From Ancylomarina sp963977525 (GTDB lineage Bacteria > Bacteroidota > Bacteroidia > Bacteroidales > Marinifilaceae), in the NCBI GenBank assembly GCA_963977525.1, contig CAXBPC010000001.1:238574-302573 (forward strand): a stretch of DNA of 64,000 bases, read 5' to 3'. Made by a program: the position numbers and the translations under genes. Of the stretch, positions 54,775 through 63,938 are shown piece by piece (the stretch's first letter is position 1; every line of letters starts with the position of its first letter). The notes beneath the pieces are model-generated. The model was not told the DNA's origin and made no database searches. It saw nothing but the letters and a program-made list of their open reading frames with translations.

Positions 54775-56217
54775 ATGAAAGCTCTATTTAAAATCACAAT
54801 CCTACTTGCAATGGTTCTTCCTTTATCGATGAATCAAGCACAAGCAAACGAATTGAGTTTGGAGAAGGACGTTACTGGTCGCGAAAGATCGAATTGGAAT
54901 GCTGAGAACATTAAAATCTCGTCGCATGGTGAAATTGAGTTCAATAGTGACTACACTGATGTGTTAAGTATTGATGATAACGGTTATTTGAAAATTAGCA
55001 TGGTAAGTTTCGGTATGAAACGAAAACTTTACTTTCGCTCGTCTAATGGTAAACTCGATAGATTATATTATGAAGGGCACAAACAAGTAAAATTTGAACC
55101 TAAAGGTCGCGAATGGATGGTAGAAGTTCTACCACAAGTTGTACGTAACTCAGGTTTAGACTTAGAGAACCGTGTTAATAAGGTTTATAGAAAAGGTGGC
55201 GTTGATGCTTTCCTTTCAGAATTAGAAGAAACTGATAGTGACTATTTCAAGTCACGTATGGTTCACTTTCTTTTAGATAATAATGACTTGAAGAAGAATG
55301 AAAAGGAAAAGCTTCTAAAAGAGTTTCCTGCTTATATCGATTCGGATTATGAGCTTTCTCAAATTTTCAAGAAACACAATTCTGCATTCATTGGCGACAA
55401 CATGCTTTCAGAAGAGTTCTTCAATAGTTTAAATCAAGTTTCATCTGATTATGATTTATCTCAAATCCTTAGTTCAGTTTTCATAAATAATACACTAAAT
55501 GATTCCAGTTTTGAGTTTTTCATTTCAGCAATGAACAATATCAACTCAGACTATGAGAAGTCCAATCTGATTAAACTAGCTATATCGAAAGGAAAGAACT
55601 CTGGAATAAAGCTTGACCTTATACTTAACAACTTAAAAGATATCGATTCTGATTATGAAAAAGGCGTTATCATTAATACCGTTATCAATGAAGATTTATT
55701 CGATTCAGGTAATATTGATAAGATTATCGAATTGAGCAGCGAAGTTTCTTCTGACTACGAGAGTGCTCAAATCATGAAGAAGATGCTTAAGCATGATATG
55801 ATCACATCTGAGAACAAGGATCAGTTCAAGGAGATGATGAACAACCTATCATCGGAGTATTCGTATAAAGAGGTCTTAATGGACTTTATGAAGTATGACA
55901 AATTAGGTGATGAAAACTTTGAATTTCTAGTGGAGGCTTCAGATAAAATATCATCATCATACGAATTAGGTCAGCTTTATAAAATGATGTTGAACAAAGA
56001 TGGTTTAAGCACCAAGCAGCAATTAGCTCTTATTGATAAGGCAAGCAATATCGACTCTGATTATGAGTATGCTTCTTTCCTTCTTGAGGCTACACAAAAA
56101 CTTGATTTGGATAATGAAAAAATTCAAAATGCATTAATTGATGCAACTCAAAAAATTGATTCGACTCACGACTATGGCAAAATTATGAAGGCGATCTATT
56201 CTCATAAAAGAAACTAA
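54775..56217 (+). CDS. Secreted protein with ten 34-residue helical repeats (SDYE motif)
   Basis: 480 residues with a signal peptide ending NQAQAN. Residues about 25-150 form a separate N-terminal part of beta type (GEIEFNSDYTDVLSIDDNGYLKISMVSFGMKRKLYF). From residue about 154 to the end a motif [ST]S[DE]Y[ED] recurs at about 154, 189, 223, 257, 291, 325, 359, 393, 427 and 462, spacing 34 (35 at the two ends). Between motifs the sequence is amphipathic helical (for example SQILSSVFINNTLND). Similar SDYE repeats occur next to M56/BlaR1-type proteins in Bacteroidota. It is followed by a sensor kinase, a degenerate kinase and a regulator, so a link to that signalling set is possible. Confidence 0.7.
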   Translation: MKALFKITILLAMVLPLSMNQAQANELSLEKDVTGRERSNWNAENIKISSHGEIEFNSDYTDVLSIDDNGYLKISMVSFGMKRKLYFRSSNGKLDRLYYEGHKQVKFEPKGREWMVEVLPQVVRNSGLDLENRVNKVYRKGGVDAFLSELEETDSDYFKSRMVHFLLDNNDLKKNEKEKLLKEFPAYIDSDYELSQIFKKHNSAFIGDNMLSEEFFNSLNQVSSDYDLSQILSSVFINNTLNDSSFEFFISAMNNINSDYEKSNLIKLAISKGKNSGIKLDLILNNLKDIDSDYEKGVIINTVINEDLFDSGNIDKIIELSSEVSSDYESAQIMKKMLKHDMITSENKDQFKEMMNNLSSEYSYKEVLMDFMKYDKLGDENFEFLVEASDKISSSYELGQLYKMMLNKDGLSTKQQLALIDKASNIDSDYEYASFLLEATQKLDLDNEKIQNALIDATQKIDSTHDYGKIMKAIYSHKRN

Positions 56218-56359
56218 AGATTCATAGTAAGTTTTCTAGTTAGCAGAATTTTCATGGCTTTACGATCAATTAATGTAAAGTCATGAACTTTCTCATTACA
56301 ATTAGCTTTAATATGAAACTCAATTTGTAACTTCAAGTATTCCAAACCCTCACAATACT

Positions 56360-57409
56360 ATGTCGCAATATTTACGTTTTATCGTAATAAGCCCAGTCTT
56401 CGGAATACTTAGCTATATGCTAAGTTATTACAGTCAGATAGGTGATTTACCTTCTCTACAAGAAGAATTACTACCCTACTTCACTTCGGCTATTTTTGGT
56501 TTATTGGCTGGCTTCTCTGCCTTAGGTATTGGTAAACTCCTTAATAAATTTGTTAGTTGGAAAAAGAAACACAACTTGCGTTTTCTTCTTCAATGCTTGT
56601 CTCTTTTTCTAGCAGGTTGCATTCTTATCGTTTGCTACCTAGAGCTATTTGACATGATTTTGGATACCCAAATGACCTATGAAAAGTTTTGGTCAGTGCA
56701 TAAGGATGATTTCCTAAAAGCCTTGCTCATTCTATTTATTTTCATCTTTATCTATACAGTACTCGATTTCATGATCTATTCGTTTAACTACCTTAGAAAA
56801 GAAGAGATTCAGTCTATAGAGATGATCAACAACCAGATGAATTTGCAGTTTAAAGCTTTGAAATCTCAACTTAACCCACACTTCCTTTTCAACTCGCTCA
56901 ACACCATTTCATCCTTACTATATAAGGATCCTGAGAAGGCAGAAGAGTTTATCAGGAAATTCGCAGAGAGTTACCGCTTTATTCTAGATCAAAACGACAA
57001 GGCGCTTATTCCGCTTGAAAAAGAACTCGCTTTTGTTGAAGCTTATAATTACATTCTTAGAATGAGATTCCAAGATTCTTATACGCTTAATGTAGATTTA
57101 TCAGATACTGTGAAAAAAAGTTTTGTTCCTCCGTTAAGCATTCAAATGTTGGTTGAAAATGCGATTAAGCACAACTTAATTTCTAAAAGTTCGCCTCTTG
57201 AGCTCAGGTTAAAATGCAAGGATAACTACCTACATGTTAGCAACAACATTAACCCATTAAGAGAACAAGCAGAGTCGTTCCAAATTGGGATTGAAAATAT
57301 TAAGAAGCGCTATGCCTTTTTCACCCATGAGAATATCAAACTCAAAAAAACAGATTTCTTTACCGTAAGCTTGCCCTTAATTAAAGAGAATAATCGGCAT
57401 GTGAACTAA
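56360..57409 (+). CDS. LytS-type sensor histidine kinase
   Basis: 349 residues: four membrane helices (about 6-24, 35-55, 75-98, 115-138), then QLNPHFLFNSLNTISSLL with phosphoacceptor His174 and LSIQMLVENAIKHNLI as N box; the region GIENIKKRYAF is the G box. All kinase elements are present. It is followed 55 bp later by a degenerate homologue and then a LytTR regulator. Confidence 0.9.
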   Translation: MSQYLRFIVISPVFGILSYMLSYYSQIGDLPSLQEELLPYFTSAIFGLLAGFSALGIGKLLNKFVSWKKKHNLRFLLQCLSLFLAGCILIVCYLELFDMILDTQMTYEKFWSVHKDDFLKALLILFIFIFIYTVLDFMIYSFNYLRKEEIQSIEMINNQMNLQFKALKSQLNPHFLFNSLNTISSLLYKDPEKAEEFIRKFAESYRFILDQNDKALIPLEKELAFVEAYNYILRMRFQDSYTLNVDLSDTVKKSFVPPLSIQMLVENAIKHNLISKSSPLELRLKCKDNYLHVSNNINPLREQAESFQIGIENIKKRYAFFTHENIKLKKTDFFTVSLPLIKENNRHVN

Positions 57410-57464
57410 GAAACCAATTTAACTATTAGAACATTACAATAGAATTAGCCACATAAACACCGTA

Positions 57465-58505
57465 ATGAAAATCAAATATCTCAACCAAGCACTATATAGA
57501 ATATTCGCTCCACTAGTAGCCGGAGTTTTTGTCTACATGCTCATTCTACTGGTGTTCGATCGACTATCAGAAATCATCAATAACTTTCAACCAGATGAAT
57601 TGGTATTTCTTATTCTAGTCAACTACATTTTATTCGAGACCTACCGAATTTGGATTTCCTCAATTGAAAAATCGAAGCAATTTATTAAAACACCTTGGGT
57701 TAAAACAGGCATCCTATTTCTAGGTAGTTTTATTATTACCATTGCTGAGGTTACAGCTTGTATGTGGTTATACTTCAACTACTATGTTGGCATGAGCAGT
57801 ATTAGTTCATTTCTTATATCCTTTCTCATCGTTTTTATTCTAGTTGGTATTTTATTTCACCTTTTTTATATCAGCATTACTTTTCTCGACAAGCAAAACA
57901 CTCTCCTTTTACAAAAGGAAGAAGTTAACCGTAAGAATATTCAGTACGAGCTTGAGGTGTTTAGAAATAAGATAAACCCCGATTTCCTATACAACTCTCT
58001 CGAAGGTATTATTAGCTTAATCCGTAAAGAGAATGTAGACCAGGCAGAAAAGCATATTGATTATTTAGCCTTATTCTATCGTAGAATTCTAGGTAATCGT
58101 TATTCTGAGATTATCAGCCTTGAAGATGAAATCAAGAAAATAGAACACTACCTAGAGATTCAGAACTATCAATATTCGGGTAAGCTGAATATCGACTGGC
58201 AACTGAAAACAGACGCTAAGGAGATTATGATTGTTCCCAATACGGTTCTTCAAGCGATAAGCCTAATAGAGCAAACCCAGCTTGTTAATGCCAATACAAA
58301 ATTGGATATAAGCGTTGAGGATGATAATGAATACATCTACTTTAAATATAAGTCATCAGCTCGACTGAAAAGGAAAGTAAACCCCAAAGCACTGCTCGAA
58401 AGTATAAACCACAGTATTAGTTTTTATAGTAACTTTAAAGCTAGCTGTACCGAAGACGATACAATAAGCATGGTGAAAATACCCAAGATTGAATTGGAGA
58501 ATTAA
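57465..58505 (+). CDS. Degenerate LytS-type histidine kinase homologue (pseudokinase)
   Basis: 346 residues with the same layout as the upstream kinase: four membrane helices and a His_kinase-like domain. The phosphoacceptor motif reads NKINPDFLYNSLEG, so Asp173 replaces the histidine, and the ATP-binding N box is replaced by LQAISLIEQTQLVNANTKL; no G box is visible. It cannot be a normal kinase. It is intact, in frame, and between a complete kinase and the regulator, so it may act as a partner or inhibitor of them. That role is inference. Confidence 0.85.
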   Translation: MKIKYLNQALYRIFAPLVAGVFVYMLILLVFDRLSEIINNFQPDELVFLILVNYILFETYRIWISSIEKSKQFIKTPWVKTGILFLGSFIITIAEVTACMWLYFNYYVGMSSISSFLISFLIVFILVGILFHLFYISITFLDKQNTLLLQKEEVNRKNIQYELEVFRNKINPDFLYNSLEGIISLIRKENVDQAEKHIDYLALFYRRILGNRYSEIISLEDEIKKIEHYLEIQNYQYSGKLNIDWQLKTDAKEIMIVPNTVLQAISLIEQTQLVNANTKLDISVEDDNEYIYFKYKSSARLKRKVNPKALLESINHSISFYSNFKASCTEDDTISMVKIPKIELEN

Positions 58506-58559
58506 GAGAAAACGACAAACAAAAACACCCTTTGGGGAAACAATAAAGCTATAAGCAGC

Positions 58560-59345
58560 ATGAAGGTCATACTAATTGAAGACGAAGTTTTAGCCGCAGA
58601 AAAACTTGAACGCTTAATCAAGAAATACGACTCCAATATTCAAATTGTAGAACGTTTCGATTCGGTAAGTGAGTCGAGTATATGGTTGGGTGATCCTGAC
58701 AATAAAATCGATCTCATTTTTCTTGACATCCATTTGGTTGATGGATTGAGTTTCGAGATTTTTAATCGAGTAGAAGTGCATACCCCTATTATATTCACAA
58801 CGGCCTATAACGAGTATGCGCTTAATGCTTTTAAGCTAAACAGCATTGACTATTTACTTAAGCCAGTAAGTTTTGACGACTTGTTTACCAGCATGAAGAA
58901 GCTGGAGAATATGAAAGCATCTTTAGCAGCTGAGCCTAACCTACGAACCTTCGAGAACTTGAGTCAGGTATTGTCTAAGATTCAGAAGAACTACAAAACA
59001 CGTTTCATGATTAAGGTTGGTGAAAAGCTACGTTCGTTTACCAGCCAGGAAATTGATCTCTTTTATAGCGAAGGGCGCGATGTGTTTATTCTACTTAAAG
59101 AAGGCAAGCATTATATAATCGATTACAAAATGGAAGAGCTTGAGGAGCTTTTAAACCCTGATGAGTTTTTCAGAATTGGTCGATCGTTTATTGTCAATAT
59201 CAATGCCATATCAGGCGTAAACATACATTCCAACTCAAGATTAAAAGTTAAACTCCATCAGGAAACTGACAAAGATCTTATTGTATCGAGAGAGAAAGTA
59301 AACGATTTTAAAGATTGGTTTAGCGGTAATCAGCGAGAAGTATAA
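58560..59345 (+). CDS. LytTR-family response regulator
   Basis: 261 residues: receiver domain with Asp8, Asp56 in IFLDIHLVDG, and Lys in YLLKPVSF, then LytTR domain from about residue 154 (RFMIKVGEKLRSFTSQEIDLFYSEGRDVFI ... FFRIGRSFIVNINAISGVNIHSN). It is the output of the kinase/pseudokinase pair. Its ATG lies 55 bp after the pseudokinase stop. Confidence 0.92.
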   Translation: MKVILIEDEVLAAEKLERLIKKYDSNIQIVERFDSVSESSIWLGDPDNKIDLIFLDIHLVDGLSFEIFNRVEVHTPIIFTTAYNEYALNAFKLNSIDYLLKPVSFDDLFTSMKKLENMKASLAAEPNLRTFENLSQVLSKIQKNYKTRFMIKVGEKLRSFTSQEIDLFYSEGRDVFILLKEGKHYIIDYKMEELEELLNPDEFFRIGRSFIVNINAISGVNIHSNSRLKVKLHQETDKDLIVSREKVNDFKDWFSGNQREV

Positions 59346-59367
59346 TTCAGAATATCCAATAATACAG

Positions 59368-59543
59368 AAAGAGGGTGTCCATAAATATGTATGTCTAGCA
59401 TTGATCGTCACCCTGTCCCGATACTTGTCGGGATCAGGATCTCATAATCAATGAGTAAAGATTAACTTCGTTGATCTCTCAAGTTCGGTCCTGAAACAAG
59501 TTCAGAATGACGAATACATTTATTTATGGACACCCTCTTTTTT
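59368..59543. repeat. Interspersed repeat-like element with 17-20 bp outer inverted repeats
   Basis: The outer arms AAAGAGGGTGTCCATAAATA (from 59368) and its inverse ending at 59543 are perfect for 17-20 bases. Inside lie nested dyads (CCCGATACTTGTCGGG and GTCCTGAAACAAGTTCAGAATGAC). The edges begin AAAGAGGGTG, like the hairpins at 18171 and 18515. It also ends the transcript of the LytTR gene. The inner words resemble widely scattered intergenic repeats in this phylum, from memory. Confidence 0.7.
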
Positions 59544-59924
59544 ATTTGGCCTATACTCTAATCAGATAAAGTAATTCCCATCAGGAAAACCGTATCCTTT
59601 TCTCTCAAAAAATTCTCTTTTCTAGAGCCATATTCAAATAATTGACGTTTTAACCCTATTTCCACCTTTTACGAAAACGTTATCATAATCGGATAAAATC
59701 GGAAAAGAGCCTATTAATGATAATTTTCCTTAATAAACTTCTCTTACGCAAACATTTCCGGTACGTTCCGAAACCGTTTGTATTGAAAATAATTGCGAAA
59801 ACAGCCCTCCTCAGTCATTTTATCTAGAACTATTCTAAGATTACTTCATAGATTTACAATGTCGAACGAAACCACTTAAAGCGTTTGACAGAAACATATA
59901 ATTATTAACTAAAATTTTAAAAAG
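59544..59924. other. 380-bp spacer upstream of a small secreted protein
   Basis: AT-rich with no gene and no clear promoter consensus; the promoter of the downstream gene must lie in it. Confidence 0.35.
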
Positions 59925-60332
59925 ATGAAGAATCTAAAATTGAAATTGAGAGGATTGGCCTTAGTCGCCATATTATCATTAAGCTTAAGCACTGCATTTG
60001 CAAGCGATACCCTTCGTATTAACCCGTATTTGAATACTGACTATTCAATTGTATCGGTATTTAATACAAGCGATGCAAACCTTAAATTGAAAGTTTACGA
60101 CGAAGACGGTCATAGCTTTTACAGTGAAACAATTAATGCTGAAACCAGTACACAAAAATTATTCGATCTATCTCTATTATCTGATGGTAACTACTCATTA
60201 GTATTGGTAGGAAGAAACACAAGAATTGAAGAGCAGTTTGTTGTAAAAGCGCAGAAGTTAGCTGTATCAACAGAAACGATGCAAATAGCCGAAAATAAGA
60301 ATCAAAATTCGAGCTATGCCTTCAGAAGATAA
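59925..60332 (+). CDS. Small secreted beta-sandwich protein, function unknown
   Basis: 135 residues with signal peptide ending STAFASD. The mature part of about 75 residues alternates strands (YSIVSVFNTSDANLKLKVYDEDGHSFYSETI, DGNYSLVLVGRNTRIEEQFVV) and resembles the fold of T9SS sorting or small Ig-like domains but lacks a full sorting signal. Family not recognised with confidence. Monocistronic, with a clear terminator. Confidence 0.65.
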   Translation: MKNLKLKLRGLALVAILSLSLSTAFASDTLRINPYLNTDYSIVSVFNTSDANLKLKVYDEDGHSFYSETINAETSTQKLFDLSLLSDGNYSLVLVGRNTRIEEQFVVKAQKLAVSTETMQIAENKNQNSSYAFRR

Positions 60333-60374
60333 GAACCCTAGTCAGCAGGATGTTTATATAAAACATCATCATTT

Positions 60375-60418
60375 AAATAAGTGTATCCCTCAACAATAAG
60401 AGATACACTTATTTTTTT
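60375..60418 (+). terminator. Terminator after the small secreted protein
   Basis: AAATAAGTGTATC (60375-60387) pairs with GATACACTTATTT (60402-60414), followed by a T tract. Confidence 0.88.
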
Positions 60419-60530
60419 GTTTAATTCCCTCCCACTTTTACTCGCCAAACTTTCTCTAAAGCCTACAAAAGCATATTATTCAACACATACCAACAGAACA
60501 AATATCACTTCCTAATCTCCCATTTTTTGC

Positions 60531-60538
60531 TATTTTTG
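60531..60538 (+). promoter_or_regulatory. Candidate -7 promoter element of the C69 dipeptidase
   Basis: TATTTTTG matches TAnnTTTG and predicts a 5' UTR of about 110 bases before ATG 60653, which contains a hairpin. Confidence 0.5.
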
Positions 60539-60555
60539 TACAGATTCGTTCAGAG

Positions 60556-60577
60556 TTGGCATCTTTATTGATGCCAA
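60556..60577 (+). promoter_or_regulatory. Hairpin in the 5' UTR of the dipeptidase gene
   Basis: TTGGCATC (60556-60563) and GATGCCAA (60570-60577) form a perfect 8-bp stem with a 6-base loop, about 15 bp after the predicted start of transcription. No T tract follows, so it may stabilise the mRNA rather than end it. Confidence 0.5.
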
Positions 60578-60652
60578 TAGGGGTGAATATCTACCTACAA
60601 ATAATACAAAAAACAAATATTAACTGTCTTTAGACCATCTAAAACAATTAGA

Positions 60653-62365
60653 ATGAAAAAGTTATCGATTTTCGCATCACTGTTCATGTTGTTAGCCATT
60701 TTTACAGCTTCAACTGCTAGTGCATGTACCAATTACTTAGTAACTAGAGGTGCTAGTGCCGATGGTTCTAACATGATTACCTATGCAGCTGACTCACACG
60801 TTTTATACGGTGAGCTTTATTTTCGCCCTGCTGCTGATTGGGCAGAAGGAACTATGATTGATGTTTATGAGTGGGACACTGGAAAGTACTTAGGTCCAAT
60901 TCCACAAGTTGCTCACACATACAATGTAGTTGGAAACATGAACGAATTCCAGTTAGCAATTGGCGAAACCACTTGGGGTGGCGTTGAGCAATTGGGTTCA
61001 CAAGAAGGTGCTCTTATCGATTACGGTAGCCTTATTTATTTAGCTCTACAGCGTTCTAAAAATGCTCGTGAAGCAATTAAGGTAATGACCGAATTGGTTG
61101 AGGCTCACGGATACTATAGCTCAGGAGAGTCTTTCTCTATCTCTGATCCTAACGAGATTTGGATTCTTGAGATGATTGGTAAAGGTAATGGCGAGAAAGG
61201 TGCTGTATGGGCTGCTCGTATGATTCCTGACGGTTACGTTAGTGGACACGCGAATCACGCACGTATCACAACTTTCCCATTGGAAGGAAAAACATCTATC
61301 GCTTCTGATAAGATCGACAAAATTTTTAACCCTGAAGTATCAACTGTTTACGCTAAGGATGTTATCTCTTTCGCAAAAGAAAAAGCTCTTTATCCTAAAG
61401 ATGGTAAGAACAAAAACTTCAGTTTCTCTGACTCATACGGTCCTGTAGATTTCGGTGGAGCTCGTTATTGCGAAATGCGTGTTTGGACTTTCTTCAACCG
61501 TGTAAACAAGGATATGGATAAGCATTTCAATTACGCTAAAGGAAATATTAAGCTTGACAAAAAAGGATATGCGACAAACCGTATGCCTCTTTGGATTAAG
61601 CCAGATCATAAAATTGAGCTTTCGGAAGTTAAGGATGCCATGAGAGATCACCTTGAAGGAACTGAACTTGACATGTCGAAAGATATGGGTGCAGGTCCTT
61701 ACGGAAACCCTTACCGTTGGAGACCATTAACTTGGAAAGTAGACGGTGTAACTTATTGCAACGAGCGTGCAACAGCAACTCAGCAAACAGGTTTCTCTTT
61801 TGTAGCACAATCTCGTAACTGGTTACCTGATGCAGTAGGTGGAATCAACTGGTTTGGTGTTGATGATGCTGCTTCGACAGTATATTTCCCAATGTATTGC
61901 TCGGCAACTCGTGTTCCTGAAACATTTGCTGTTGGTAATGGTAAATTGATGGATTTCACTAACAAGTCGGCATTTTGGGTATTCAACCAAGTAACAAACT
62001 TTGCTTACACACGTTACTCTGAAATTCATCCTGAAATTAGAAAGAAGCAAGTAGAGCTTGAAGCTAAATATCAGAATTTCACTAAGATTATCGATATGGC
62101 TGCTGAAGACATGTTTAAAGCTGACAAGGCTGCTGCTATTGAGTTCTTGACTGATTTCTCTTGTAACCAAGGTGACAACCTTACAAACGAGTGGAGAGAC
62201 TTCTACGGTTACCTATTTGCTAAGTTTATGGATGGTAACATTAAAACTAAGGATGGTAACAATCAGAATCCTACAATGAAGCAACCAGGTTATAGCGACA
62301 AATGGAAAAAAGCTGTTGCAAACGACACTGGCGATCAACTAAAAGTTAAAGGTGCTTCTCATTAA
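60653..62365 (+). CDS. C69-family dipeptidase, secreted
   Basis: 570 residues. The signal peptide MKKLSIFASLFMLLAIFTAS ends at ASA, leaving Cys25 as the N-terminal nucleophile (ACTNYLVTRGASADGSNMITYAAD), which is how C69 peptidases (PepD type) mature. Further conserved parts are GEKGAVWAARMIPDGYVSGHANHARI and GVDDAASTVYFPMYCSATRVPE. It would cut dipeptides in the periplasm or outside the cell. Codon use is skewed to the preferred set, suggesting strong expression. Followed by a strong terminator. Confidence 0.92.
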   Translation: MKKLSIFASLFMLLAIFTASTASACTNYLVTRGASADGSNMITYAADSHVLYGELYFRPAADWAEGTMIDVYEWDTGKYLGPIPQVAHTYNVVGNMNEFQLAIGETTWGGVEQLGSQEGALIDYGSLIYLALQRSKNAREAIKVMTELVEAHGYYSSGESFSISDPNEIWILEMIGKGNGEKGAVWAARMIPDGYVSGHANHARITTFPLEGKTSIASDKIDKIFNPEVSTVYAKDVISFAKEKALYPKDGKNKNFSFSDSYGPVDFGGARYCEMRVWTFFNRVNKDMDKHFNYAKGNIKLDKKGYATNRMPLWIKPDHKIELSEVKDAMRDHLEGTELDMSKDMGAGPYGNPYRWRPLTWKVDGVTYCNERATATQQTGFSFVAQSRNWLPDAVGGINWFGVDDAASTVYFPMYCSATRVPETFAVGNGKLMDFTNKSAFWVFNQVTNFAYTRYSEIHPEIRKKQVELEAKYQNFTKIIDMAAEDMFKADKAAAIEFLTDFSCNQGDNLTNEWRDFYGYLFAKFMDGNIKTKDGNNQNPTMKQPGYSDKWKKAVANDTGDQLKVKGASH

Positions 62366-62387
62366 TCGAGACACACCCATTAGAATA

Positions 62388-62420
62388 TAAAAAAGGAAGC
62401 TTCGGCTTCCTTTTTTTTTT
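62388..62420 (+). terminator. Terminator of the dipeptidase gene
   Basis: AAAAAGGAAGC and GCTTCCTTTTT flank a TTCG tetraloop and are followed by a long T tract, a very stable form. Confidence 0.93.
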
Positions 62421-62440
62421 GCCCTATGCCCAAGTATTCG

Positions 62441-62482
62441 TCATGCTCTGACTATATACAAGCTGAGAATGTCAGAGTATGA
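62441..62482. repeat. Imperfect inverted repeat
   Basis: TCATGCTCTGAC (62441-62452) and GTCAGAGTATGA (62471-62482) are inverse except for one base. First of three dyad-type repeats in this long spacer. Confidence 0.5.
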
Positions 62483-62500
62483 TTACAGTTATTTAAACGG

Positions 62501-62571
62501 CTTCGACTCCGCTCAGCCAACGAGATGATGAGAGAATTATTTCTCAAAACGGTGACTGAGCGGAGTCGAAG
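62501..62571. repeat. REP-like inverted repeat
   Basis: CTTCGACTCCGCTCAG (62501-62516) and CTGAGCGGAGTCGAAG (62556-62571) are perfect inverse 16-mers around a 39-base centre. Such GC-rich words, out of character with the AT-rich surroundings, are typical of scattered REP-type elements. Confidence 0.7.
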
Positions 62572-62604
62572 TCAAAATAGTACTACAGATTAATTAAAAT
62601 AAGC

Positions 62605-62745
62605 ATTGGGCGTTCCCCTTCCGAAAAAGGGTCAGGCTTTCCGCTCCTAGTCCTCGTTTTATTCCCTTAGCCACAAACACCTCACACACCCATAAAAACT
62701 GTGGGCTATCCACTCTAATCCTTAACGCAACACAATTCGATTGGT
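62605..62745. repeat. Interspersed element with GGGCGTTCCCC and GGGCTWTCC words
   Basis: The stretch contains TTGGGCGTTCCCCTTCCG, GGGTCAGGCTTTCCGCTCC and GTGGGCTATCCACTCTAATCC. From memory these words belong to an intergenic repeat common in Bacteroidota genomes; there is no coding frame. Its boundaries are not clear from one copy. Confidence 0.4.
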
Positions 62746-63333
62746 TTGTCCGTATTTTCTTCGAATTGTATACAAAATAAAATTAGAGCTTAAGTTTTTC
62801 TTGTATAGTATGAGCAGATTGAAGTATTTCGTCCTTTTACCTGAGAAAGGAAGAGGAGATTAAGTTATGAGAAGCTTTTTTTTCAGATAAAAGCTTCCCA
62901 TATTTTTTAGAGCTCATTTTTAAGGCTAAAATCGATCTCGCAAAATTGCGGCAAGCTTTTCGAGCCTGATATTTCTTCCTGCAAATCAGCATCATCATTT
63001 TTTGCCTGAAAATGTCTTCTCGCGCTTTTACGACCTATTTAGCGAAGCTGAAAAACCAATGTTTCTAGTCATTCTCCTTATTCAGCCCTGTAAAAGTAGA
63101 GCTTGATTATTTATCTAGATGTATTCTATATTGTTTATAATAGAAGGTTTGCTGCAATGAAAATATTGTTTAATTACTTGTTTTAGTAATTTTAGTTCGC
63201 TCTTGTTGATTTTTGATAATTCAACATGAAAAAGTGCGTTTAGCACACCAATATGGGTGGCTAAATGTAACTTTTAGGCTCGATAAAGAAAATATAAATG
63301 TATATACACACTCGTTAGCTGCAATACAAAATT
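62746..63333. other. 590-bp spacer without a gene
   Basis: Only short frames are present (for example a 17-codon one at about 62809). No stable RNA or promoter consensus was seen except AT-rich sequence before the next gene. Confidence 0.4.
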
Positions 63334-63930
63334 ATGACACACGATATAGCCAATAAACTTGAATCCTTTTATGATTTATCTAAATCAGAACAAGAGGATA
63401 CATTAATTTCCGTTTTGAAAATTGCGAACTCTGACCCTATTAATTTCAAAGAGATCATTATACAAGAGGAATTTAATGGATTGAATAATCTACCAGTTTT
63501 TTACGAAGCATTGACAAAAGATCTTCAAAATTGGGATGACTTTTTCTTAACTGAAATCAATAGGCTATTTGAAACAGCACGCAAATCGAAAACACCAAGT
63601 AAAATATTAAGCCATTTAGACGAATTATCATATATCGATCCAAATAAATTTAAACACAGAGATGAATTTATTAGAATTCTTAAAAAAGAATTGAATAACG
63701 ATCATCCAACATTTCGTTACTATGCTATAAGCTTAATACCTGACTTTATAGAGAAAGATGATTTTCAAACCATTAAGGAATTGAGAAAACATTTAACTGA
63801 CTCAGACTGGAAGATTAGGTATTGGACACATCTTGCGTTGCAAGATATAGATGAACTTAAAAAATACGATAAGCTTTCTTTGTATGATAGAATCAGAGTT
63901 GAACTTATGGATACTCTGAATTTTAAATAA
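63334..63930 (+). CDS. HEAT-repeat-like protein, function unknown
   Basis: 198 residues, all helical, no signal. The C-terminal half shows HEAT-like helix pairs (DHPTFRYYAISLIPDFIEKDD and SDWKIRYWTHLALQDIDELKK). Family not recognised; such proteins are usually protein-binding. The sequence directly after its stop is the end of a probable group II intron. Confidence 0.6.
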   Translation: MTHDIANKLESFYDLSKSEQEDTLISVLKIANSDPINFKEIIIQEEFNGLNNLPVFYEALTKDLQNWDDFFLTEINRLFETARKSKTPSKILSHLDELSYIDPNKFKHRDEFIRILKKELNNDHPTFRYYAISLIPDFIEKDDFQTIKELRKHLTDSDWKIRYWTHLALQDIDELKKYDKLSLYDRIRVELMDTLNFK

Positions 63931-63938
63931 ATATGTAC

